Shown here in pieces: positions 12,243-23,689 of a stretch of 64,000 nt of DNA. Within the stretch, counting starts at the first letter, position 1. Every line of letters starts with the position of its first letter. This DNA comes from Petaurus breviceps papuanus (lineage: Eukaryota > Chordata > Mammalia > Diprotodontia > Petauridae). The stretch covers positions 62,229,627-62,293,626 of the forward strand of contig JAMXIF010000002.1 of NCBI GenBank assembly GCA_028583685.1, read 5' to 3'. Position numbers and translations under genes: made by a program. The notes under the pieces are model-generated. The model had not been told where the DNA came from. It saw only the letters and a program-made list of their open reading frames with translations, and ran no database searches.

Positions 12243-12779
12243 AGTTTTAAAATCAAATGTTTAATATATATATATATATTACATGCAACTTAGAAATAAG
12301 ATATACAGGTACTGGGGTATAGAGATTCATCTTGCTCTACTCAAAAGTTGGAGGGGGGATGGGAGAGGATATGGAAGGGAGCAGATTGGGGGAGTGGGTA
12401 TACAGTGGGATAGTTGTTTTGGGGTGTTGGTTAGGGGAAAGAGGGGGAGAAAATTTGTTACTCGAAATCTTGTGGAAATAAATGATGTAAACTAAAAGTA
12501 AATGTAACATTTAATTTAAAAATGTTTTAAAATTTGTTCTTTTTTTACATGCAACTGAGAAATAAGATATAAAGGTAAAGGCATATAGAAACCCATCTTG
12601 CCTACTAGAAACTTAGGGAGCTGAAGGGGGAGGATATGAGAGAACACACTGGGGGAAGGGGTATTCAGTAGGCTTGCTATTTTGGGGTGGGGGTAGGGGA
12701 AATACAGGGAGAGAACAAATTATAAGTCAAAATCTTGTGGAAATGAATATTGAAAACTAAAAATAAATAAATAAAAAAA
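12243..12779 (+). repeat. Tandem duplication of the 3' end of HAL1-like copy 1
   Basis: Two successive ~240-bp blocks each begin ACATGCAACT..AGAAATAAGATAT and end AATCTTGTGGAAAT..AATG..AAACTAAAA. The first runs about 12282-12520 and the second about 12546-12779. Copies 2 and 3 have one block only. The two blocks differ by many substitutions, so the duplication may be as old as the insertion. Confidence 0.8.
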
Positions 12780-12983
12780 GAAAATTGGTTTGTTATCAGC
12801 AGAACAATTAGCATGTTTATCCTTCACTTTGTTTTCATTTCCTGTTATACATTTCTCTGATGATGTCCTTTATGTCATTTCCCCCATGTAATTACTTATT
12901 TGTAATGTGCTACAGTTTACCTATAGGAGCCACGCAACAGGGAGAGTCTGTTAGATTCTCTTTTGGAAATTACATAGATTTCT

Positions 12984-13142
12984 TTTTTTTTTTTTTAAAG
13001 CAATAGGGGTTAAGTAACTTGCTCAAGATTACATGGCCAGTTATTTTTTTGTGTGGGTTCTGTGTATCTGAGGCTGGAACCAATCCCAGGTCTCCCAACT
13101 CTGGGGCCGGAGCTCTTACTCACTGTGCCACCTGATTGCTCC
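12984..13142 (-). mobile_element. Short tRNA-derived SINE with perfect target-site duplication
   Basis: A T run, then AGCAATAGGGGTTAAGTAACTTGC..TCTGAGGCTGGAACCAATCCCAGGTCTCCCAACTCTGG..CACTGTGCCACCTGATTGCTCC. A perfect 16-bp duplication AATTACATAGATTTCT flanks it (12968-12983; 13143-13158), showing a fairly recent insertion. Confidence 0.9.
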
Positions 13143-13334
13143 AATTACATAGATTTCTAATGATTTCATTTTTTCCCTGAAATAACAATGCCTTAAATAA
13201 AAATAACAATAACAAAAACACCTCCATCACCACCATCACCATAATCATCGTTTTTCTGACATTATTATAAGGATGTGAATCCTGGAATGCTAGAGTCTCT
13301 GAAGGAATAAAATGAAATATTAGACAGAAGACCC

Positions 13335-13690
13335 CAAAAAGAAGGAAGGAAACAAGACTTTATTAAGCATCTACTCTGCCAGGCAAAGTGCCAGGCACTT
13401 TAGAAATGTCTCATTTGATTTTCACAGCAGCCTTAGAAGATAGGTGCTATTAATCCTGTTTTTGAGTTAAGGAAACTGAGGCAGACAGAAATTAAATAAC
13501 TTACCCAGAGTCATACAGCTAGTTAGCACTTGAAGCCAGATTTGAACACCAGGCCCAGTGCCCTTTTCAATTGTGCAAAGATTATTATCCCCATTTTACA
13601 GATGAAGAAATTGAGCAACATAGAGATTTTGAAGCGACCTATTCAAGGTCACACATTAAGTAATAGATGGGTTGACTTAAGGAACAGGGC
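13335..13690 (-). mobile_element. MIR-like SINE plus a second MIR fragment
   Basis: 13340-13565: TTATTAAGCATCTACTCTGCCAGG..TGATTTTCACAGCAGCC..GGAAACTGAGGCAGACAG..TCATACAGCTAGTTAGC. 13575-13690: TATCCCCATTTTACAGATGAAG..CAAGGTCACACATTAAG, a second piece in the same orientation. Confidence 0.7.
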
Positions 13691-13946
13691 CTTCAGTTTC
13701 AGTTACTCTCATGTCATTTTTCGCTTTTCAGGAAACAAATGGGACAGTTGGACAGCTAAGAGCAGAATCTGGGTCTGGGTGGAGGTTGAAAATCTATGCA
13801 AAAGTATAGGATCTCCACCTTTCTCCCTGCAGAGCTGTTAATGACTGCCTTGGGGTATGTGGACATCAGAGGTGAAAGTGCTCTCATTTATGTGATCCGC
13901 CTCCTAAAAAGAGTGTTCCTTGACCCGAAGTTCAGGGATCCAGCCA

Positions 13947-14420
13947 TCTAGAGAGAGAAAGGGGAGTTTCTGGATCATATCAGCCTTAGAATTACCTCTT
14001 TAGCAACTCCTTCAAATATGAAAGAATCTAGACTTCTAGAGTACCTATGGGGGATTTCTTGGGCCATACCAACTTTGATTTACATTAGATTTTTTCTATA
14101 CTTCATTGTGTTTATTTGGGGATTAAATCTTCTAGAGAAAGGGAGGATTTCCAGTGTAATGCCAACTCCAGGACTGCATTTTCAGCAACCTAAATTTGAG
14201 AATTCTGGGATTTCCCTTTTTAGAGAGAGAATGGTGAATTTCTGAGTGGCATCAGACTTAGATTGCCTTTCTAGAACCTTAAGTTTGTAAATTCTAGAAC
14301 TCAGCCTTTTAGAAAGAGAAGGGGTATTTTCTGGTCAGTTCTAGTCTCTTAAATAGAAGTGAATGTGAGAATGTCTTCTAGTGAGAAAAAGGTATTTTCC
14401 CAGGCATATCCAGGGTGCTT
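13947..14420. repeat. Diverged tandem repeat, ~88-bp period, about six units
   Basis: A core like TCTAGAGAGAGAAAGGGG-ATTTCTGG recurs at 13947, 14035, 14131, 14219, 14308 and 14377 (spacings 88, 96, 88, 89, 69). Later parts of the unit also recur, with CAT(A)CC/CATATCAGCCTTAGA-like and TTTCTAGCAACC..AAATTTGAGAATTCTGGGATTT-like segments. Units are clearly diverged. Earlier DNA (13900-13946, GTTCAGGGATCCAGCC) looks like the end of a preceding unit. Confidence 0.65.
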
Positions 14421-14424
14421 GTGG

Positions 14425-15064
14425 AAAAGAAAATAATGGACATGGCTCCTGTTGTTGGTCAGTAAGAGACTAAAGTCACAATATGATGTGCAAGTCAGGT
14501 AGGCTTGTAGAAGGAGACCTGGAATTTCTCCTTATCCATAACTGTGACCAATTATGACAGTGTAGGTTCAGTAGTCATCAGGTATCACTGCTATAGAGCC
14601 CCAAATTAATAATTTACAGGTGGGAATATAAACTCTTAGGGTACTATCATAAATCTCTACTCACATATACGTCCTAAGGTAAAAAAGTGAACTTCCCTAG
14701 AATATTGAAAGGAGTTGCCTTTTATTAGCCCCAGGAATGTTTTCCTTCTAAAAGAGTCTAGAAAATGTGTAGAGAGCCCAAGAAAAAGGTGAAAATAAAG
14801 CAAAGATGGAGGGGACTTGTATCAGTAGTTCATGGTCCACTTTTTCCGTTGTGTTTTTTGCATTTGTTTAAGGAAATGAAACAAAGGTTTTATCTTGATA
14901 TGAATGGTTACCTGGAATGATTATGTAGGATATAAGGATGCTTTTATCCACATTTGTGGAGACCTAGGCAAAATATAATTTAGTGTTATTTGGAGTTTTA
15001 CTGGAGGGCAGTGATGGGGGATGGGTGGCAGGCAGAGGGAAGGTAATAAATTAAAGATTTAAAT
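14425..15064. other. Intron sequence after the tandem repeat
   Basis: A possible seventh, poor repeat unit near 14505. Otherwise nothing recognised. Confidence 0.4.
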
Positions 15065-15335
15065 TTTAGGAGCTAGTTAGGTGGTGTTGTGGATAGAGCA
15101 CCAGATTTGGATTTAGGAAGATCTGAATTCAAATACTGCCTCAGTCACTTACTGGGCTATGTGACCTTGGGCAAGTCTCTCAACCTCTCTCTCCAATCTC
15201 AGTTTCTTCATCTGTAAAATGAGGATAATAATAATACAGACTGCACTAGGTTCTTGTAAGGATCAAATGAGATAATATGCATAAAGTGCTTTGCAAACCT
15301 TAATGCACTATATAATTGTTAGCCGTTACATTATT
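15065..15335 (+). mobile_element. MIR-like SINE, nearly full length
   Basis: GTTAGGTGGTGTTGTGGATAGAGC..GAATTCAAATACTGCCTCAG..TGTGACCTTGGGCAAGTC..CATCTGTAAAATGAGGATAATAATAATAC..GATCAAATGAGATAATATGC..AAAGTGCTTTGCAAACC. Confidence 0.85.
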
Positions 15336-16726
15336 ATATGATTTGGGTCGAATCCAAGTTGTGAAAATCCAGTCTATGGGTTACATGATACCATAAGGAG
15401 AGTATCTTGACTTCTGCACCAGAGGGGTTTCTGCATAGAGCGTTTTCTCTTGTAGCTCGTACATTTGAGTCATAAAGAATAAGGAGAAGAACAAATGAAG
15501 AAACTCCATATGGGATATGGTAACGGAATTATTCACTGGAATATTTGACCAAGTTTTCCGAGTGAAGTCAGCAGCTCTTTTAATCTCTCACTTCAGATTT
15601 TGGATTCTATATCTAACTGCGTCTTGTTATATTCTGGGCATGCTGAAATGTAACACAATGTAAAAAGGTAGGATGTGTTGAATGAGTCTTTATGTAGCAT
15701 GAAAAGGTCCCTGAGCTATCTCATTTTTGTTATTTACATTCCCTGGGAGGGTTATGTGGCTCGTGGGTTCTGCAGAGATAAATGGTTAGGTTAGACTTTC
15801 TGGCATCATCCCAGCATTCAAGAAAAGCTCTGCCTGTGCTTTTTCTTTTCAGAGTTTTAGGTTTGAGTTCATTTGGAAGAGACTTATCCCCACCATAACT
15901 AACTTATGAGTGTTCGTATGCTTCCTGACATCCCTCGTAGGTCAAGGGAAGTGATGATCTGCTGAGATCTTGTATATGGCTAGACTGGAGAAAGGGCAGC
16001 TGCACAAAGGGGGAGAAGAACACCATCAGGGCCTGAATCAAGTCTATAGTGACAGACACAGCTCCCAGCTAAGATTAGGAGTGAGGTTTGTGAGAGAGAA
16101 CTCTGCTACATCTGCATGTAGATTTCCTGATACTAGCCCATGTTACTGTTCTTTTCTCCCTAATGATTATCACTTTTGCATCCATTGAAATTAGAAAAAA
16201 ACAAACACAACTCGAATATTGTATTATTACACCATATATATTATGTATAATTTTTTTTACAGATGTATACTTTTATTTTCCAATATGTTATAATATATGA
16301 AAACTTATGGAAAAATCTGTGTTGACCATGGGTAAGGAAATTCAAATGACTGTGTTCACATTGATGCAAAGTCTAAATTTGTTATCTCAGTCCCAGATAA
16401 GCCACTTCCTCTTGGTTATCTAAAAATTGCTCAGGAATAGATTTGCTGATGTTTTTTTTCTTTTTCCTTTTCATTTACACCCATTAGCTCAGCAAATTTG
16501 TTTGCAGTTTAGAAGCAGTGGGCTGCAAAATAAGAAGACTCGATTGTCCTTCCCAGAGAAACACAGGTTTTGAATACTTCAAATTTGGAATTTAAAAAAT
16601 ATGCTTATGAATTAGAATATATTAAATCTCATTATTTTTTTGTTCTCTCTGTCAGGGTCTTTACACTAGTCCAATGGACCACAATAATCTTTTTCTATTT
16701 ACTGGGGAGAAATATTTTTATTTAGG
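15336..16726. other. Intron sequence, no feature recognised
   Basis: AT-rich from 16190. The 15970-16188 frame has no recognised family. Confidence 0.4.
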
Positions 16727-17335
16727 TGGAGCAGCAAGTACCCTAGCATACCCAGGATGGCTGCTAGCACAGGTTCTTTGATCTGATTTTCTAAAGGAAA
16801 GCAACTCAAAAGAGGTTAAGAATCTTACTTTAATCAATCAAACATATATCATTTTACCTAGTTCAGGCAAAAAAGTCAGCACCCTGAATTTCAGAGAAAA
16901 TACAAACAGAAGTTACAAGCAGACAAAAAAAAATACAGACAGAAAATAACACAATTCAGCACACAGACAGGGCTTCTAGCTGTCTGACCATTACATACAT
17001 ACAGTTAGTTACCAGAGAGAGAAGCACCAACATCTGGGTTTTCAAAATTGGGGAGCTCAATGGACGCCCAGAGTCTCATCTGGTCAAATCACACAACTCT
17101 TCCCATAAATGAGCCCCAAAGCAAAATCTCACCCCAGAGGTATGTATAGCCTTTTCCAGGGTCAGAAGACACCACAAACTTCGTGACCCACTGCCTAATT
17201 ACAAAGTAACAAAACGTGTGCCTTCCTGAAAAACACCTCCCGCACCCCCCCCCCCCCAGGCAAACTTCTCTTGCTGGGCTCCAAGTGAAGTCCATTAAGC
17301 GGTAGGGAAGATCTTCAAATTCCTTTACCATTACA
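16727..17335 (-). mobile_element. Possible solo LTR, unassigned family
   Basis: On the minus strand the 609-bp block starts TGTAATGG and ends CTGCTCCA, so it has TG..CA ends. Near-matching 5-bp flanks TTAGG (16722-16726) and TTAGA (17336-17340) could be a target duplication. It contains a C run at 17247-17260. No viral gene lies nearby. Family and even LTR identity are inferred only; it is an old fossil if real. Confidence 0.35.
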
Positions 17336-17547
17336 TTAGAGTACTGAGATTCATCTTCAATATTTTTGGGCTATTTAGCTGAGCTGTTTAGCAAACAGTG
17401 CTAACAAGGCAAATGTTCCTCCAAATACAGTACATATTAGTCAACTTCTCACAGGGAAAAATCTTTCTCCCTTAGATCAAATGCACCTCCAACTCTAGTC
17501 TGTCTTCTCATTTTATAAATCTATGAATGTAGTGAGAAGGGAAGTGC

Positions 17548-17800
17548 AACTAGATGGTACAGTGGATAGAGTGTTGGGCCTGAAGACAAGAAAACCCATC
17601 TTTTTGAGTTCAAATCTGGCCTCAGACCCTTCTTAGGTGTGTGACCCTGGACAAATTACTTAACCCTATTGCTGCAGTTTTCTCATCTGTAAAATAAGCT
17701 GAGAATGAAATGGCAAACCATTCCAGTATCTCTGCTGAGAAAATTCCAACAGGGTTCATGAAGAGTCACACACAGCTGGAAAACAATTGGACAACAAGAA
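17548..17800 (+). mobile_element. MAR1/WSINE-like SINE
   Basis: AACTAGATGGTACAGTGGATAGAG..GAGTTCAAATCTGGCCTCAG..GTGTGACCCTGG..AAAATAAGCTGAGAATG..GGCAAACCATTCCAGTATC..GTTCATGAAGAGTCACAC. Confidence 0.85.
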
Positions 17801-18284
17801 GGTGAGAAGGGACGAGAGTGTGGGTGAATCATTGTTTCCCATCACCAGTATCAGAAAAAAAGGAAAAAGAAAGTAGACCAGATCTTTAAAATGCATACAT
17901 TTCATGTATGTATCAGCAGTCAGATTCCATTTACAGTGTTTTGGAAATAGATGGACAAAAGACATGCAGTTAAAATGTAAAAGAGGTTGATTGACTTGTA
18001 TATAGGATTAGGTAGAAGTAAGTCTTTAAAATCTGCACTTATTAGGCTTGAGATGGCAGCCCCATTCAGCACTGCCAGTTCTGAGTCTCTCTGTTTTGCT
18101 CCCAACCTTGTGCTTCAGGCCACACTTATCAAAGTTAGCAGTAGATTGCTCCCACACTGAGCTGGCCCATCAGCCTCCTCAAAGGAGGGGTTTGTATTGC
18201 CCCTCAGAGACACATGGGAAACTGTGATGGAGCAGAGTTCCTCCACTGGGATGTTTTTGATAGGAAAGTTTCTAATAGATGGAA

Positions 18285-18460
18285 AATTCAACATAACTGA
18301 CTCTGGCATCAGAAGACCTGAGTTCAGATCTTGTCACTGAAACTCTGTGACCTCAGCAGCTCACAACCTCTCTGCCTCAGTTTCTTTACTAAAATGAGGG
18401 AGTTGAAGTAGAAGGCCTTTGAGGTCCCTTCTACTTCTATGATTCTTCCAGGTTTTTCTT
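18285..18460 (+). mobile_element. MIR3-like SINE
   Basis: CTCTGGCATCAGAAGACCTGAG..CCTCTCTGCCTCAGTTTC..GAGGGAGTTGAAGTAGAAGGCCTTTGAGGTCCCTTCTAC..TATGATTCTT. The tail is of the L3/CR1 type. Confidence 0.7.
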
Positions 18461-18950
18461 GAAGGAAGTGGGATTAAAGAGAGCCAAGAGGTCAGGCTCT
18501 GGGAGTTGCTGACACCTGAAGAAAAGCAACATAAGCAGAAAACAGAACCCAAGGTATGAGCTTGTGATTATCATATAGTGGGGTCAGTATAGGATCTAAG
18601 CTTGCTGATCCTATTTGATGCTTACTAGCATAAACTGCTATTCCTGACTATAATGCCTGATATGTTATAACAATATCACAAGCACAGTACACTATATAGC
18701 AGGTCATGGGAACTTATTTCAAACGTTTATTTCTGTGTCAGATGTTCCTATTTCAAACTTTCTAGTTGTGGCTGGAACATTTTTTGGTTTCTTTTTTTGT
18801 CCTCAAAATAAAAATAAAAACAAACAAAAAAAGAATTTAGTGATCCTCTGAGAGGATTTTTATTAATAGATAATTTTAAAGTCTCATCGAGTCTGTTTCC
18901 AAGCCACCTGTCTGCTGCATCATGTCTCTACTTTCTTTTGGGTCATTGGG
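18461..18950. other. Intron sequence, no feature recognised
   Basis: Unassigned, AT-rich from 18780. Confidence 0.4.
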
Positions 18951-18954
18951 ATTC

Positions 18955-19190
18955 CATTGTTGTTGTTATTGTTCAGTTGTTTCAGACTCTTCATGACCCC
19001 ATTTGGGGTTTTCTTGGCAAAGATACCAGAGTGGTTTGCCATTTCCTTCTTCAGCTCATTTTACAGATGAGGAAACTGAGGCAAACAGGAAGAAGTGACT
19101 TGCCTAGGAATCCTAGGGCTGGATTTGAATTCAGGTCTTCCTGACTCCAGGCCTGGCACTCTATCCACTGTGCCACTTGACTGCCCCCTG
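18955..19190 (-). mobile_element. MAR1/WSINE-like SINE
   Basis: TTGTTGTTATTGTTCAGTTG..GGGGTTTTCTTGGCAAAG..CATTTTACAGATGAGGAAACTGAGGC..GAATTCAGGTCTTCCTGAC..CACTGTGCCACTTGACTGCCCC. One of the better preserved copies. Confidence 0.88.
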
Positions 19191-19424
19191 GGATTCTCTA
19201 ACAAGGAGAAAAATTTTGTTTGGAAACCTCATGCCTTCTTCTATCACTGCCTTGCCTGGTCAGTAACATTTCCTATTCCATGGATCATGAAAGTTAGAGT
19301 AAATAAAAAAAATAATATCACATCAAGAAAAAGCAGGAATCCAGTGGGCTAGATATTTCTAGGTCTGCAGGAAGACAGTGACTGTCTGCTAGGACCAAGG
19401 CAAGGGTGGGGTGAGAGCATGTCT

Positions 19425-19570
19425 AATCTTGGTTCTATCATTAGCTAGCTTAGGTGGGTGGCCCTGGAAATATTGCTTCAGGCTTCTCTGCCTTGGTTTC
19501 TTTATCTGTAAAATGAAGAGAGTGTGTCTCTAAGGTCCCTTCCAGCTCAAAATCTATGATGTCATGATCA
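19425..19570 (+). mobile_element. MIR3-like SINE fragment
   Basis: AGGTGGGTGGCCCTGG..CTCTGCCTTGGTTTCTTTATC..TCTAAGGTCCCTTCCAGCTC..CTATGATG. Confidence 0.65.
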
Positions 19571-19867
19571 TATCTTATGATCATTAAGATTCTTCCAGCT
19601 CTGACAAGCTATGAATCTGTTATTAGGCAACCAGGATGGAAGGTTGTGGTTAAGAGATATGCTTAAGAGTCCTTGAGATACTAAGTAATTATTATGGTCA
19701 GTACTTAGTAATGTCAAGTAAGAACTGACTCAAGAAACTCTAAACAGATGTTAATGGAAACTATTTGGAAATCTCAATCAGCTGCCTCTGTTTTTGTGAC
19801 AGAATTAATTAAGACTGCAATGCCTGGGAAGAAGGCCATGGTAGCATATAGACTGATTGATTTCAAG

Positions 19868-20122
19868 AGGGTTGCTATTGTTCTTGTGCAGTCTTGTCTA
19901 ACTCTTTGTAACTCCATTTGGGGTTTTCTTGGCAGAGATGCTGGAGTGGTTTGCCACTTCCTTCTCCAAATCCTTTTACAGATGAGGAAACTGAGGCAAA
20001 CAGGGTGAAGTGACTTGTACAGGGTCACACCGTTAGTAAGTCTCTGAGGCCAGATTTGAACTCAGGAAGATGAGTCTTGCGGGACTTCAGGCTGAGAACT
20101 CTGTGACACTACCTAGGTAGTC
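19868..20122 (-). mobile_element. MAR1/WSINE-like SINE
   Basis: AGGGTTGCTATTGTTCTTG..CATTTGGGGTTTTCTTGGC..TTTTACAGATGAGGAAACTGAGGC..AGATTTGAACTCAGGAAG..GTGACACTACCTAGG. Confidence 0.85.
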
Positions 20123-20484
20123 ACCGGTATAAATAAGCCCACAGATACTGTCTATGCCTGATTATCCAGTTAAGGGAGATTACCCTATTAGAGGGATGAT
20201 TGTCCATGCTCTTCTGTTTCCTTCTTTTGCCTCTGCTGCCTGACTTCCAACCATTTCACTGTTCATTAGCAGTTTCATTAGAAGATGGGAGACTGAAGGT
20301 AAACAGGGATGACACATCAGGTAATTTTGCTTCTTGTTAGTACCTCTGTTCAGAAAAAAACAAAACAAAATAAAACAAAAACAACTCAGAGAGGGAGGTG
20401 AAACCATTGGCTAAAATCTAAAAAGAGGTTTTTATGGGTTTCAATTTTCTCTGCTATCCCTGTTCCACATTGCCATTGATAATC

Positions 20485-20625
20485 ATAAAATTTCAAAGCT
20501 GGAAGTGGCCTTAGAGATTATCTAATAATAATAACTCACATTTATATTGGGTTTTAAGGTTTATAAAGTGCTTTCTTTACAACAACTCTTTGAGATAGGT
20601 GGTATAAGCATTTGCCGAGAGGGAC
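20485..20625 (-). mobile_element. L3/MIR3 end followed by a MIR fragment
   Basis: CATAAAATTTCAAAGCTGG..CCTTAGAGATTATCTAA, then CACATTTATATTGGG..TATAAAGTGCTTTC..CTCTTTGAGATAGGTGG. Confidence 0.55.
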
Positions 20626-21500
20626 TATATTGTTTTTGGTTTTGGGCTTTTACACAGGGGTAAAGATATTACTTTCAAAGATATAAAAAAACCCAGAAGT
20701 ACAACCATTTTCTCCCAACATATGGGACACATATTCTCCTATACAACTTTGATCCCTAAGGAGAGTAAGGCTCACACACACATTTTCTACCCAGCATTTG
20801 TCCTATCAAGTTCACATACAACTTTGGCATGAGTGCTGGATAAGTAAGCTATCTCTGGGCTGGCTCCTGAAGGTCATCCCTTTGGGTCTTCATGCTAAAC
20901 TGGATGACTGCAAAACCTGGCATGGACTCTATTCCTGGACTTCCTGGTGTCTCACTCTCTTGACCTTTTCAAGCTGATAAGGTTATTGTCAACAGGGACA
21001 TACTCTGCCAGGTCACACTGTATAGCTCCAAATGAAGACATAAAGGCCTGAAGCCTCTCTTTCTACTGAGGACTTGAGCCATTCTTCCTCCCTTGAACCT
21101 GCCAGGGTGAAAAGAAGGCCAGGCCAAACATTTTATCCAGCCCAGTGCCATATGCCCTGGAGTGACTTGCTAAATGGTTTTTGAGTTGAACTGAATATAA
21201 TTATTTCTATTTCACAAATAAGGAAGTAGATGTTCAGAAAGTATAAATACTCTCCATAAGATTCCTGAGAAGAAGTGACAGAGCTAGGAGTCCAAATGAG
21301 GTTTCTAGGTCTAATTCCAAAATGCCTTCCCCACTAATCTAAGGTCTCCATACTCCTTATTTCATAGATAGGTTAGCCTAAGGTGAGACAATTTAATATC
21401 TGAGTATTATTTTGAATCTCTTGTGGCCATTCAAAGACTATTTTCATTATGCTGCCTATCAACAAGGTCAGTTACAGGAAGGCTGAACTAATACTACCTC
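20626..21500. other. Intron sequence, no feature recognised
   Basis: No coding signal trusted. The 20969-21151 minus frame has no family likeness. Confidence 0.4.
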
Positions 21501-21504
21501 AAAA

Positions 21505-21762
21505 AGAATAATAATAATAACTAGCAATTATAAAACACCTATTATGTGCCAGACACTGTGCTAAGCACTTTTATAAATAATTGTCTCATTTGGTCCTCAC
21601 AACAACCTTGGGAGGTAGGGATCATTATCCCCATTTTATTGTAGAGGAAAATGAGGCAAACAGATTTAAGTGACTTGCCCAAGGTAACACAGCTAGTAAG
21701 TATTTGAGGCTGGATTTGAGCTAGAATCTTCCTGACTCCAGGTCCAACTGTCTATCCACTTA
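21505..21762 (-). mobile_element. MIR-like SINE
   Basis: AACACCTATTATGTGCCAGACACTGTGC..CCTCACAACAACCTTGGGAGG..AATGAGGCAAACAG..ACACAGCTAGTAAG..CTTCCTGACTCCAGG. Confidence 0.85.
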
Positions 21763-22545
21763 GAGGAAACAAAATCTGTGGTTGGGAGTATGGCAAATTC
21801 CATATGGAGGAAGGGTATCATCATGTGGGCAAATGTTCTAATATGGTTATAATACTTTCCCTTTTTCCTTGTCATTCTTTTTCTTCTACATAATAATGTG
21901 TAGCAAGTAATAGTAGAAAGAGAATGTAGCTAGAATGTTTATGTATAGATGCATATATATTACATAAAGGAAAACATTATGAGTAAAGGCATTCTATTGC
22001 AGGATTTGACATGGGTTCTATCACTTTGAATTAGTCACAAACATTCCTCATTTTAAAATGGAGAGAATAATTATTGACCTATGCACTTCAGAGTTTGGTT
22101 CACTTAAGGTATTGAATGTGGGTGTGTTTTGGTTAAATGTAAGACACTCCACAAATGCAAAGGATAATTATTATTGCGTACAGGACTGTGCACATGCAAA
22201 TACACATGTATACTCACACACATTCTAACATAGCTTGATAGTACTCTTACTAGTCTGCCAAATTTTCTCCAGCTGGTTTTAAAATGCTAGGGAAACTCTT
22301 AGAAAGTTTCCCTTCTTGGACTGGTTAATTCTAGTGCAAAAAGCAAGCGAACTGAGACCCTGACAGGATTAGAGGAATGTGTGATATCTGATCTGTCAGT
22401 CCTCTTAGAATGAGGCTTTAGGTCTGAAGACTAACCTTCCCCTTCCCAATCCTGTATGTGCCTTAGAGTCTATAATATAGCCATCAATGCAGCATGCATA
22501 CTAGTTAACTAATTTTGAAGCACAATATCTTGCTAGATATTAGGC
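21763..22545. other. Intron sequence, no feature recognised
   Basis: A CA-rich patch lies at 22190-22225. Nothing else recognised. Confidence 0.4.
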
Positions 22546-22547
22546 AG

Positions 22548-22785
22548 CAAGGTGATACAGTGAATAGAGAGCTGGAAGTAGAGTAAAGAAGACCTGAATT
22601 CAAATCCAGTTTCAGATACTAGCTGCGTGACCTTGGGTAAGTTACTTAGCCATTGTCAGTTTCCTTAACTGTAAAATTGAGATAATAGTACCTAATTCCT
22701 AGGGTAGTTGTGGTAAAAGCTGTAAGGTGCTTGACACAGTGCGTAAAACATAGTAGGCACTTAACAAATGTGTGTTTCTGTCCTT
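22548..22785 (+). mobile_element. MIR-like SINE
   Basis: GCAGCAAGGTGATACAGTG..GAATTCAAATCCAG..GTGACCTTGGGTAAGTTAC..AACTGTAAAATTGAG..GACACAGTGCG..CATAGTAGGCACTTAAC. Confidence 0.8.
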
Positions 22786-22854
22786 CCTACTATAGTCTAA
22801 AGGTAATGTTAGGGCCCAACTTTTATGCTCATAGAAAATATGCAGATATGCTAC

Positions 22855-23160
22855 TCAAAGAATGTCAGAATCTGAGAAATGGAAGGCACCTCAGAGGCGT
22901 ATTGTCCAACCCAAACCTGAACAAGAATTTTAAAAAATATCGCAAAGTGATCATTTAGTTTTCACTTGAAAATCTGTGATGAAGAGGGAGCCACTGTCCT
23001 CCAAGGTGCCCCATTCTGCTTTTGGATGGCTCTCATTAGGAAGGTCTTTGTTGTATTAAACCTAGAAGTGCAACCCTTAAGTATTTACCTACTGTTCATG
23101 ATTCTGCCCTCTGGGACCTCACAAAATAAGACCTAATTACTATTTTACATGCCAGTTCTT
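22855..23160 (-). mobile_element. L3/CR1-type LINE 3' region
   Basis: Minus-strand L3 pattern: GAAATGGAAGGCACCTCAGAGG, GATGAAGAGGGAGCCACTG, CCAAGGTGCCCCATTCTGCTTTTGG, GAAGGTCTTTGTTG, ATTCTGCCCTCTGGGACCTC. Confidence 0.65.
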
Positions 23161-23345
23161 CAGATGATAATGATGACTAGTGTCTACATAACACTTTAAG
23201 GTTCTCCAAGAACTTTACAAATATCATCTCACTTGATGCTCACAAAAGCTCTGGGAGGTAGGTGACATTATGATCCTTATTTTTTAGATGAGGAAACAGA
23301 CAAACTGATTAAGTTACTTAAATAAGGTCATGCAGCTATCAGGTA
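23161..23345 (-). mobile_element. MIR-like SINE fragment
   Basis: ACATAACACTTTAAGGTTC..TGATGCTCACAAAAGCTCTGGG..TTAGATGAGGAAACAG. Confidence 0.7.
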
Positions 23346-23550
23346 GCTATCTATAATGACTTTTCTTCAGGTTTAACATTTCCAGTTCTTTTAACGAATA
23401 ATTATATTAGCTGTTCCTCCATTCACTCATTATCCTGCTTAACTTTCCTTTTGATATTCTCTATCTGGTCCAAGTTCTTCCTCAAATATGGTTACCAAAA
23501 TGAACACATTATTCCAAGGTAGAGTACAGTCAAATTAACTTCCCTAACCC

Positions 23551-23556
<6 letters not shown>

Positions 23557-23616
<60 letters not shown>
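23557..23616. repeat. (CA)n microsatellite
   Basis: About 30 CA units with one CACT interruption near 23584. Confidence 0.97.
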
Positions 23617-23619
<3 letters not shown>

Positions 23620-23689
23620 GGCAGAATTCCCTCTAGTATAGTCAAGAATCATATTAGCTTTTTTTTTTTGCCTACCATTTTATATTGTT

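Larger units (their letters stand above)
9659..12779 (+). mobile_element. HAL1-like (half-L1) retrotransposon, copy 1, full length
   Basis: The element starts with an L1-type 5' end (GAGCCAAGATGACGG at 9665-9679), has a leader of about 735 bp, an L1 ORF1 at 10396-11462, a purine-rich 3' region and an A-rich tail. It has no endonuclease or reverse transcriptase. The flanks carry a 16-bp target-site duplication with one mismatch (GAAAATTGGTTGGTTA at 9643-9658; TTTGTTA variant at 12780-12795), which fixes both ends. It is longer than the other two copies because its last ~240 bp are duplicated (12282-12520 and 12546-12779). Known: HAL1 elements are L1 offshoots with ORF1 only, copied by L1 enzymes in trans. 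Many CpG sites of the leader have decayed compared with copy 2, so it looks older. Confidence 0.85.

Noticed and set aside
13530-13841. 103-codon plus-strand frame
   Set aside because: Starts in MIR antisense DNA and has no splice or domain support.
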